NCBI GenBank assembly: GCA_029850565.1
Contig: JARCRR010000232.1
Span: 1-5,045, forward strand
Direction of reading: 5' to 3'
DNA: 5,045 nucleotides
From: Gallionella sp.
GTDB lineage: Bacteria; Pseudomonadota; Gammaproteobacteria; Burkholderiales; Gallionellaceae
Notes under the pieces: model-generated
What the model saw: only the letters and a program-made list of their open reading frames with translations
Databases searched by the model: none
What the model was told of the DNA's origin: nothing
Translations under genes and position numbers: made by a program
In this document: piece after piece, positions 1 through 5,045 of the stretch
Numbering within the stretch: the stretch's first letter is position 1
Layout: every line of letters starts with the position of its first letter

Positions 1-120
1 ACCGTTGAACTGGTGATGGCGCTGGAAGAAGAGTTCGGCGTTGAGATCCCTGACGAAGAAGCGGAAAAGATCACTACCGTGCAACTCGCACTGGATTACG
101 TTAACGCGCACTCCAAGTAA
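1..120 (+). CDS. acpP: Acyl carrier protein, C-terminal half (5' end outside window)
   Basis: The first 39 codons read in frame 1 to a TAA at 118-120 and give the C-terminal half of acyl carrier protein, beginning TVELVMALEEEFG and continuing through EIPDEEAEKITTV to NAHSK. The matching E. coli segment follows directly after the DSLD motif, so the serine that carries 4'-phosphopantetheine lies just upstream of base 1. What is visible is most of helix II, the acidic helix that partner enzymes recognise, then helix III and helix IV. AcpP is the cytoplasmic carrier that presents acyl chains to the fatty acid synthase enzymes, including the FabF encoded next. Its acidic character and near identity to other proteobacterial AcpPs leave little doubt about the identity. 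The promoter and start are not in the window. Confidence 0.97.
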   Translation, partial: TVELVMALEEEFGVEIPDEEAEKITTVQLALDYVNAHSK

Positions 121-152
121 TCAAAGCCTTACCGTTCATAAACTTCAACATC

Positions 153-156
153 GGAG
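153..156 (+). promoter_or_regulatory. Shine-Dalgarno sequence of fabF (supports TTG start)
   Basis: A GGAG lies six bases upstream of the TTG at 163. It supports TTG as the fabF start. An in-frame TAA at 139-141 with no ATG or GTG after it leaves no other upstream start. The rest of the 42-base acpP-fabF gap (121-162) has no terminator-like hairpin or convincing promoter, so read-through from acpP is likely. Confidence 0.7.
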
Positions 157-162
157 TCCAGT

Positions 163-1395
163 TTGTCTAAGCGCAGAGTCGTAGTGACCGGTCTTGGTGC
201 CATCACCCCAGTTGGGAACGATGTCGCCACAACATGGCAGAACATCGTGGCAGGTAAATCTGGTATCGGACGTATCACCCGTTTCGATCCGACACCATTT
301 GCAAGCCAGATTGCGGGAGAGGTGAAGGACTTCGATGTCACTCAATTCATTCCTGCAAAAGACGCTAGACGCATGGATCGTTTCGTTCACCTCGGCTTGG
401 CTGCGGGAATCGAAGCCTTCAAGGACTCCGGTATCGAAGTGAATGAACAGAATGCCGACCGCATCGGCGTTTGTATCAGTTCTGGCATCGGCGGCCTGCC
501 GATGATCGAAGATACGCAGAACGATTACCTAGCCAGTGGTCCGCGCAAGATATCGCCGTTCTTCATCGCCGGTACGATCATCAATATGATCTCCGGCAAT
601 CTTTCGATCATCTATGGCTTGCGCGGCCCTAACTTTGCCGTGGTCTCCGCCTGTACCACGGGCACCCACAGCATCGGCGAAGCCATGCGCATGATTCAGT
701 ACGGTGATGCGGACGTGATGATCGCAGGTGGTTCGGAATCATCCGTTTGCCCATTGGCGATCGGAGGTTTTGCAGCATCTCGAGCTCTTTCTACCCGCAA
801 TGATGATCCAGCGACGGCTAGCCGTCCTTGGGACAAAGACCGTGATGGTTTTGTGCTGGGTGAAGGGGCGGGCGTTTTGGTTCTGGAAGAATACGAACAC
901 GCCAAGGCTCGCGGCGCAAAGATCTATGCCGAATTGGCCGGTTATGGCGCAAGTGCGGATGCTTACCACATCACAGCTCCCAACATGGATGGTCCAAAGC
1001 GCAGCATGTTGAATGCGTTGCGCGATGCAGGTCTTACTCCAGATCAAGTGCAGTACGTCAATGCCCACGGAACATCGACTCCTTTGGGCGATAAGAACGA
1101 AAGCGACGCCATCAAGGCAGCTTTCGGTGATAGCGCAAGCAAGATCGTGGTGAACTCTACCAAGTCGATGACGGGTCATTTGTTGGGCGGCGCGGGGGGT
1201 ATCGAATCCCTGTTCTGCGTGCTGGCCATTCACAATCAAATCTCCCCACCAACCATCAACATCTTCGAACAGGATTCCGAGTGTGACTTGGATTACTGTG
1301 CAAATACTGCGCGTAGCATGAAGATCGATGTGGCTATGAATAACAACTTCGGTTTTGGTGGCACCAACGGAACGCTGGTATTCAGAAAAGTCTGA
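163..1395 (+). CDS. fabF: 3-oxoacyl-[acyl-carrier-protein] synthase II (KAS II)
   Basis: FabF condenses malonyl-ACP with acyl-ACP, releasing CO2, to elongate fatty acids in the cytoplasm. KAS II is also the enzyme tied to elongation of the C16 unsaturated chain. The 410-residue product has the usual family length. The thiolase-fold N-terminal half opens with RRVVVTGLGAITPVGN. The nucleophile is Cys164 in SACTTGTHS. The two catalytic histidines are His302 in NAHGTSTP and His339 in STKSMTGHLLG, with Lys334 also present. The glycine-rich FGFGGTN loop (396-402) carries the gating Phe398, and Thr271 in ITAP matches the other gating position, so the active site looks complete. The start is TTG, with GGAG six bases upstream; the protein aligns with the family from residue 1. 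The gene follows acpP by 42 bases, placing enzyme and carrier in one unit. FabB-type KAS I is the main alternative, but the acpP-fabF-pabC context and wording favour FabF. Confidence 0.97.
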   Translation: MSKRRVVVTGLGAITPVGNDVATTWQNIVAGKSGIGRITRFDPTPFASQIAGEVKDFDVTQFIPAKDARRMDRFVHLGLAAGIEAFKDSGIEVNEQNADRIGVCISSGIGGLPMIEDTQNDYLASGPRKISPFFIAGTIINMISGNLSIIYGLRGPNFAVVSACTTGTHSIGEAMRMIQYGDADVMIAGGSESSVCPLAIGGFAASRALSTRNDDPATASRPWDKDRDGFVLGEGAGVLVLEEYEHAKARGAKIYAELAGYGASADAYHITAPNMDGPKRSMLNALRDAGLTPDQVQYVNAHGTSTPLGDKNESDAIKAAFGDSASKIVVNSTKSMTGHLLGGAGGIESLFCVLAIHNQISPPTINIFEQDSECDLDYCANTARSMKIDVAMNNNFGFGGTNGTLVFRKV

Positions 1396-1407
1396 CCCTT
1401 GGCCACG

Positions 1408-2217
1408 ATGCTGGTCAATGGCAAAACTAGCGATTCGATCTCAGTTCAAGATCGGGGCTTTAACTACGGTGATGGCATCTTTCGGACCTTACTCATCCGG
1501 CAAGGCCAACCAGTTCAGTGGCAACGTCACTACCTTAAGCTACAGCATGACTGTGCGGCCATCAACCTTAGTTGTCCTCCTGCTGACACCCTCCTGAGCG
1601 ATATAAACTCGTTAAACTCCACTTCAACGGACGGAGTGGTAAAGATCATCATTACCCGGGGTGTCGGGCCTAGGGGTTACGCGATCACGGACTCCCATAG
1701 CGCGACCAGAGTGGTCAGCATCAGCCAATTACCCTCCGTCGATAATTGCAACTACACCTCCGGCATCGCCTTACATTTGTGTCGTTTGAAGCTTGGACAT
1801 CAACCGCTATTGGCTGGAATCAAGCACCTTAATCGTTTGGAGAACGTCCTCGCCGCAACCGAGTGCCTAGAAGCTGGAACGCCAGAAGGTTTGCTTGAGG
1901 ATTTAGACGAGTTCGTAATCTCTGGAACACGCTCAAACTTGTTCCTCATTCGCGACGGAACACTTTACACTCCCGACCTGAGTCGATGCGGCGTTGCCGG
2001 TGTGCAACGTGATCGCGTGATGGATTGGGCTAAAAAGCATGGCGTGGCATGCAAAGTCACACAGATACGTAGCCCAGAATTACTGCTTGCGGACGAGATA
2101 TTTATGGTCAATAGCGTGTTCGGCTTGTGGCCGATTGGCGAAATGGCTGGCTACAAACGTAGCAAACACCCGATTTCTTGGAAGATTCAGGAATGGCTGA
2201 ACGATGAGAATCATTAA
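1408..2217 (+). CDS. pabC: Aminodeoxychorismate lyase (4-amino-4-deoxychorismate lyase)
   Basis: PabC is a class IV PLP-fold enzyme that converts 4-amino-4-deoxychorismate to p-aminobenzoate and pyruvate for folate synthesis. From the ATG at 1408 the protein has 269 residues, about the family length, and begins MLVNGK, matching the MFLINGH start of E. coli PabC. A TTG at 1399 would add three residues; an AGAAAAG eight bases before it is only a weak ribosome site, so this start remains possible. Visible motifs are DRGFNYGDGIFRT near the N-terminus, KIIITRGVGPRGY (about 79-91), and LAGIKHLNRLENVLAA, whose lysine (Lys139) is the expected PLP Schiff-base residue. In VISGTRSNLF (about 170-179), Ser172 stands where E. 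coli PabC has Glu (VTE), a position that usually contacts the PLP ring nitrogen. The start lies 12 bases after the fabF stop and the 3' end overlaps mltG by 14 bases. A related class IV aminotransferase (D-amino acid or branched-chain) is the main alternative, made unlikely by the operon context. Confidence 0.93.
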   Translation: MLVNGKTSDSISVQDRGFNYGDGIFRTLLIRQGQPVQWQRHYLKLQHDCAAINLSCPPADTLLSDINSLNSTSTDGVVKIIITRGVGPRGYAITDSHSATRVVSISQLPSVDNCNYTSGIALHLCRLKLGHQPLLAGIKHLNRLENVLAATECLEAGTPEGLLEDLDEFVISGTRSNLFLIRDGTLYTPDLSRCGVAGVQRDRVMDWAKKHGVACKVTQIRSPELLLADEIFMVNSVFGLWPIGEMAGYKRSKHPISWKIQEWLNDENH

Positions 2218-3190
2218 GAAGCTGCTCCTCATTATCCTCTTGGTTTCGGTAACGCTGCTGGGTACATCCGCCTATCTTTCGTTGGTGCCGAATCCATTGC
2301 CGCGCACACCTATCGAGTTCTCCTTGAAGCCGGGCAGTAGCCTGAAAAGTGCAGCCTCTCAGATGAGACAAGCCGGTGTGTTGGAAAACGACTCGATTTT
2401 TGTGCTACTTGCGCGGGTGCTGAACAAGGCGACGCAGATCAAATATGGGAACTATCAGCTTGAAAAAGAGGTTTCGTATTTTGAACTGCTGGATATCATC
2501 AGTTCAGGACGTACCGAACAAAGTCAGTTGACTATCGTCGAGGGGCAGACCTTTAAGGAATTGCGCTCGTTATTGAACGCACACACCGGGCTGCGTCATG
2601 ACAGCGCCAGATTGTCCGAAACCGAGGTTTTGCAAAAGATAGGTGCATCAGAGACAGTTGCTGAAGGTCTGTTCTTTCCAGACACTTACAATTTCTCAAG
2701 TGGTAGCAGTGATCTAATAGTCTTGAAACGAGCCTACCAAACGATGCGGCGACACTTGCAAGTAAGTTGGGAAAAGCGTGATGCGGGACTGCCACTTGAG
2801 TCTCCCTACCAAGCGTTGATATTAGCCTCCATCGTTGAGAAAGAGACAGGGCAGGCAGCCGATCGTCCTATGATCGCTTCTGTATTTACCAATCGCCTGA
2901 GAATCAAGATGCGCCTACAGACTGATCCGACTGTCATCTACGGAATGGGTGAGAAGTTCGATGGCAATCTGCGCCGCCACGACCTGACGGCAGATACACC
3001 GTACAATACCTACACACGAAGTGGTCTGACTCCGACACCGATCGCATTGCCTGGCCTCGCTTCTATCCAAGCTGCCCTACACCCTGCACAGAGCAATGCA
3101 CTGTATTTCGTAGCGAGGGGAGACGGAAGTTCTTATTTCTCAAGTACTTTGACTGAACACAACAACGCAGTGAATCGCTACCAAAAATGA
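2204..3190 (+). CDS. mltG: Endolytic murein transglycosylase MltG (YceG family)
   Basis: MltG is an inner-membrane lytic transglycosylase that cleaves nascent glycan strands within the chain, leaving a 1,6-anhydro end and probably terminating polymerisation. The 328-residue product begins with two lysines and a hydrophobic stretch at about 5-27, a single N-terminal membrane anchor with the remainder in the periplasm. A LysM-like segment follows at about 36-100 (IEFSLKPGSSLKSAASQM). The catalytic YceG domain runs from about 108 to the end. It includes EGLFFPDTYNF, ILASIVEKETGQ with the expected catalytic Glu212, RLQTDPTVIYGMG, YNTYTRSGLTPTPI and ALHPAQSNALYFVA. All are near-verbatim family signatures, so the enzyme looks intact. 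The ATG lies inside the end of pabC (14-base overlap), with an AGGA at 2189-2192, slightly far at 11 bases. The stop overlaps the tmk start as ATGA. Both overlaps suggest translational coupling. Confidence 0.96.
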   Translation: MRIIKKLLLIILLVSVTLLGTSAYLSLVPNPLPRTPIEFSLKPGSSLKSAASQMRQAGVLENDSIFVLLARVLNKATQIKYGNYQLEKEVSYFELLDIISSGRTEQSQLTIVEGQTFKELRSLLNAHTGLRHDSARLSETEVLQKIGASETVAEGLFFPDTYNFSSGSSDLIVLKRAYQTMRRHLQVSWEKRDAGLPLESPYQALILASIVEKETGQAADRPMIASVFTNRLRIKMRLQTDPTVIYGMGEKFDGNLRRHDLTADTPYNTYTRSGLTPTPIALPGLASIQAALHPAQSNALYFVARGDGSSYFSSTLTEHNNAVNRYQK

Positions 3191-3795
3191 GCAAAGCTAA
3201 ATTCATCACCTTCGAAGGTGTAGACGGGGCAGGGAAGAGCACCCATTTGGAATGGTTCGCCAATGCGTTGCGTCAACGCGGGATCGATCTATTGGTGACG
3301 CGCGAGCCTGGAGGGACTCCCCTTGGAGAACAACTGCGCGAGATACTCCTCAATCAGTCTATGCATATCGAGACCGAAGCGATGTTGATGTTCGCCGCCC
3401 GTCGAGAACATGTGGAGCAAGTCATACGTCCAGCTTTACAGCGAGGAACTTGGGTCATCTCAGACCGATTCAGCGATGCAAGCTTTGCCTATCAAGGCGG
3501 GGGAAGAGGGGTATCACTGACGAAATTGGAGCAACTGGAGCAATGGGTGCACGGCGACCTTCAACCTGATCTGACTTTGTTGTTCGATATTCCTATCGAG
3601 GTGGCAAGGCAGCGTCTTTCCAATAATGTGAGCTTGGATCGTTTCGAGCAGGAAAAGGGGGAGTTCTTTGAGCGAGTACGTCAGGCTTACCTAGCCAGAG
3701 CGGCAAAATCGCCCCAACGCATCTCTGTTATTCGAGCCGAAAAGACTATGCATGAGGTTCAGCAAGAACTTGCAAATATTGTCTCATCGCTTTGA
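3187..3795 (+). CDS. tmk: Thymidylate kinase (dTMP kinase)
   Basis: Tmk phosphorylates dTMP to dTDP with ATP in the cytoplasm, a step shared by the de novo and salvage routes to dTTP. The 202-residue product has the usual length. The P-loop is FEGVDGAGKST (9-19), with Gly-Ala where type I enzymes have an arginine. TREPGGTPLGEQLRE (38-52) is the dTMP-side motif, AARREHVEQVIRPAL (70-84) forms the next helix, and SDRFSDASFAYQGGGRG (92-108) includes the DRF signature (93-95). The lid region follows LLFDIPIEVA and reads RQRLSNNVSLDRFEQE (141-156). The E. coli lid is much richer in arginine (RARARGELDR), so this lid is unusually poor in basic residues. The ATG shares ATGA with the mltG stop and no clear ribosome site precedes it, which favours coupled translation. 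The stop lies one base before the holB ATG. Confidence 0.96.
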   Translation: MSKAKFITFEGVDGAGKSTHLEWFANALRQRGIDLLVTREPGGTPLGEQLREILLNQSMHIETEAMLMFAARREHVEQVIRPALQRGTWVISDRFSDASFAYQGGGRGVSLTKLEQLEQWVHGDLQPDLTLLFDIPIEVARQRLSNNVSLDRFEQEKGEFFERVRQAYLARAAKSPQRISVIRAEKTMHEVQQELANIVSSL

Positions 3796-3796
3796 A

Positions 3797-4804
3797 ATGA
3801 AAGAACTATATCCTTGGCAATATGAATCGTGGCAGTCCTTGCAGGGACTGCGTTCAAGGCTGCCGCATGCTTTACTGATTAGAGGTGCCCAAGGAATCGG
3901 CAAGCTTGATCTGGCACTTTGTTTCGCCCAATCGTTGCTGTGCGCTTCTCCCAAATCAGATGGAATGGCCTGCCAAGAGTGCAATTCTTGCCATTGGTTT
4001 GAGCAAAGCAGTCATCCCGATTTTCGCCTCATCCAACCTGATGCGATGACAGCAGCCGACGATGCCGAAGAGAAATCTGGCGGAAAAAAACCTTCACGCG
4101 AAATCTCAGTGGACCAGATTCGCGACCTCTCCAGCTTCGCCACTCTTTCAGCACATTGCGGTGGTTATCGCGTGGTGGTCGTCTATCCAGCAGAAACGAT
4201 GAACAACAATGCGGCCAACTCTTTGCTTAAAACGCTTGAAGAGCCAACAGATAAGTTATTGTTCTTATTGATAACACATAAGCCGCAGCAATTGTTGCCA
4301 ACCATCCTCAGCCGTTGCCTAGGATTCACGGTTAATACGCCCACGCGTGAAGTCGGAGCTGCTTGGCTTGCCCAGCATAGCATCAAAGATCCAGAGCATG
4401 CGTTGGCGCAGACTGGCTTTGCACCCCTGCAAGCTTTGAATTGGGCAGAATCAGGAGAGGGCGCTGAGGAAAGAAAGCTGCTGCTTTCTGCAATCCGCCA
4501 ACCTTCCAAGATGGATGCTTTGACCCTAGCCGAGAGCCTTCTAAAAAGCCCACCTGTGCATGTCATCCACTGTCTACAACAATGGTGCCATGACTTGGCG
4601 AGTGCCAATCTGGCTGGCTCGGTCAGATATTTTCCTGAACAAATTGATGTTGTCACAAAGTTGGCTGACGGCGTCTCGCCAATTGCACTGATGAGATTCC
4701 AGAAAGAATTGCTGGAAGCACGCCGAGCCGCATTCCATCCGCTCAATCCTAAGCTGTTCTTGGAATCCTTGTTATTGTCCTACCGCCAACTCTTCGCAGC
4801 TTAG
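3797..4804 (+). CDS. holB: DNA polymerase III subunit delta' (clamp loader)
   Basis: HolB is the rigid stator subunit of the pentameric clamp loader, which places the beta sliding clamp on primed DNA. From the ATG at 3797 the product has 335 residues, matching the family, and begins MKELYPWQ, like MRWYPWL in E. coli. An earlier in-frame ATG at 3752 would add 15 unrelated residues and overlap tmk by 44 bases, so it is rejected. Domain I holds PHALLIRGAQGIGK, a Walker A-like loop ending in Leu instead of Ser/Thr, as expected for a subunit not thought to hydrolyse ATP. The zinc module is Cys49, Cys59, Cys62 and Cys65. A charged linker (about 83-101) precedes ISVDQIRDL. NSLLKTLEEP (141-150) and SRC (172-174) carry the sensor and arginine-finger regions. 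The C-terminal collar domain (about 210-335) is weakly conserved. The start is one base after the tmk stop and the stop is seven bases before tatD. The linker codons contain a possible frameshift site, listed separately. Confidence 0.95.
   Translation: MKELYPWQYESWQSLQGLRSRLPHALLIRGAQGIGKLDLALCFAQSLLCASPKSDGMACQECNSCHWFEQSSHPDFRLIQPDAMTAADDAEEKSGGKKPSREISVDQIRDLSSFATLSAHCGGYRVVVVYPAETMNNNAANSLLKTLEEPTDKLLFLLITHKPQQLLPTILSRCLGFTVNTPTREVGAAWLAQHSIKDPEHALAQTGFAPLQALNWAESGEGAEERKLLLSAIRQPSKMDALTLAESLLKSPPVHVIHCLQQWCHDLASANLAGSVRYFPEQIDVVTKLADGVSPIALMRFQKELLEARRAAFHPLNPKLFLESLLLSYRQLFAA
3832..3851 (+). repeat. Perfect inverted repeat near the 5' end of holB
   Basis: GCAGTCC (3832-3838) pairs exactly with GGACTGC (3845-3851). 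One further T-G pair is possible inside, leaving a TGCA loop. It begins 35 bases after the holB ATG. No T-run follows, so it is not an intrinsic terminator. It is a possible mRNA hairpin affecting early elongation, or a coding coincidence. Confidence 0.35.
4084..4124 (+). other. Candidate -1 ribosomal frameshift site in holB (slippery heptamer plus stem-loop)
   Basis: Seven consecutive A residues (4084-4090) sit in the holB frame as A_AAA_AAA, with GGA-AAA-AAA coding Gly96-Lys97-Lys98. This is the X_XXY_YYZ register needed for tandem -1 slippage. After a six-base spacer, CGCG (4097-4100) pairs with CGCG (4121-4124), and AATCT (4102-4106) pairs with AGATT (4116-4120). Only A4101 bulges, and the loop has nine bases. 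A weak Shine-Dalgarno-like GAAGAG (4067-4072) lies 11 bases upstream. The dnaX frameshift site of E. coli has the same three parts (A_AAA_AAG, a hairpin, an upstream SD). A -1 shift would end at the TAA at 4228-4230 and give about 144 residues. The parts are seen in the sequence; function is inferred. The lysine pair lies in a linker where basic residues may simply be favoured. Confidence 0.3.
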
Positions 4805-4811
4805 TATTCAA

Positions 4812-5045
4812 ATGTTCATCGACTCACATTGCCACCTCAATTTTCCAGGGTTATCCGAGGATATAGACAACATCCTGGCCAACATGAGCACTAACGAGGT
4901 AACCCATGCGCTCTGTGTTTCGGTCGATTTGGCGAGCTTTCCGCAGGTTCTTGAGTTGGCCGTTCAGCATGACAATCTCTATGCCTCGGTGGGCGTACAC
5001 CCTGATTACGAATTGGAATCGGAGCCGACCCAATCTGAATTGCTT
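4812..5045 (+). CDS. tatD: TatD-family metal-dependent hydrolase (DNase), N-terminal part (3' end outside window)
   Basis: The reading frame is open from the ATG at 4812 to the window edge, giving 78 residues of a family usually about 260 long. It starts MFIDSHCHLNF, whose His6-x-His8 pair is the first metal-ligand motif of the TatD amidohydrolase fold. LYASVGVHPDYE follows, with His63 in the conserved GVHP motif. Family members are cytoplasmic TIM-barrel enzymes with two divalent metals, and several have 3'-to-5' exonuclease activity on DNA. The wording and the position after holB match E. coli ycfH, a TatD paralogue, more than tatD proper, so the symbol is a family label. The start is seven bases after the holB stop, with no clear ribosome site, suggesting coupled translation. 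The later metal ligands lie beyond the window and cannot be checked. Confidence 0.92.
   Translation, partial: MFIDSHCHLNFPGLSEDIDNILANMSTNEVTHALCVSVDLASFPQVLELAVQHDNLYASVGVHPDYELESEPTQSELL

Noticed and set aside
121..162. Possible terminator or promoter between acpP and fabF
   Set aside because: No stem followed by a T-run and no paired -35/-10 can be seen in these 42 bases; only the fabF Shine-Dalgarno is supported.
1194..1199. Run of six G in fabF
   Set aside because: It encodes part of the conserved GGAGG segment after the catalytic His339, and the frame continues normally, so no frameshift or phase-variation signal is supported.
739..1239. A 166-codon open frame on the - strand opposite fabF
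   Set aside because: It is antisense to the conserved catalytic core of fabF, with no family resemblance or convincing ribosome site.
2528..2557. Promoter-like TTGACT followed after 18 bases by TTTAAG within mltG
   Set aside because: The -10 match is poor and the site is deep inside mltG, far from any start; such matches are expected by chance.
526..3700. Shared 12-mer TTACCTAGCCAG in fabF (near 530) and tmk (near 3690)
   Set aside because: Two copies only, in different codon contexts, with no flanking similarity; coincidence and not a repeat element.
3752..3796. Upstream in-frame ATG as the holB start
   Set aside because: It would overlap tmk by 44 bases and add 15 residues unlike any delta' N-terminus; the ATG at 3797 matches the family start.
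4472..4489. Inverted repeat AGAAAGC / GCTTTCT with a four-base loop inside holB
   Set aside because: The stem is only seven pairs and AT-rich, has no T-run after it, and lies mid-gene in the weakly conserved collar domain; most likely chance.
4183..4746. A 187-codon open frame on the - strand opposite holB
   Set aside because: It lies entirely antisense to a clear holB, has a low-complexity Ser/Ala/Arg-rich translation with no recognisable motif, and fits a shadow of + strand codon bias.

Overview
This window is a compact stretch of proteobacterial housekeeping genes, all on the + strand and with almost no non-coding DNA. The order is acpP (3' end only), fabF, pabC, mltG, tmk, holB, tatD (5' end only). 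This order is conserved across gamma- and betaproteobacteria. The moderate GC content and the protein wording (Cys-His-His FabF, a HolB with a charged linker after its zinc module, YcfH-type TatD) suggest a betaproteobacterium, perhaps of the Nitrosomonadales/Gallionellaceae kind. That placement is an inference from gene order and style, not from a phylogeny.

Layout: 1-120 is the C-terminal half of acyl carrier protein. A 42-base gap holds a Shine-Dalgarno sequence for fabF, which starts with TTG. fabF (163-1395) encodes 3-oxoacyl-ACP synthase II. pabC (best start 1408, end 2217) encodes aminodeoxychorismate lyase. mltG (2204-3190) encodes the membrane-anchored endolytic murein transglycosylase and overlaps pabC by 14 bases. 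tmk (3187-3795) encodes thymidylate kinase and overlaps mltG by an ATGA. holB (3797-4804) encodes the DNA polymerase III delta' subunit and starts one base after the tmk stop. tatD (from 4812) encodes a TatD-family metal-dependent hydrolase and runs off the window. No internal terminator or convincing internal promoter is visible, so the set is probably co-transcribed with translational coupling.

The genes link fatty acid synthesis (AcpP and FabF), folate synthesis (PabC), peptidoglycan chain termination (MltG), dTTP supply (Tmk) and replication (HolB), a growth-related set. No mobile element, CRISPR array, tRNA or rRNA is visible, and no accessory system was found.

The most interesting signal is inside holB. 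An in-register A_AAA_AAA slippery heptamer (4084-4090) is followed after six bases by a nine-pair stem-loop with one bulge (4097-4124). This is the architecture of a programmed -1 frameshift site like the one in dnaX, which encodes another clamp-loader subunit. It would yield a roughly 144-residue truncated delta'. Lesser points are a Ser where PabC usually has the PLP-contacting Glu, an arginine-poor lid in Tmk, and the absence of the pilZ gene often found between holB and tatD.
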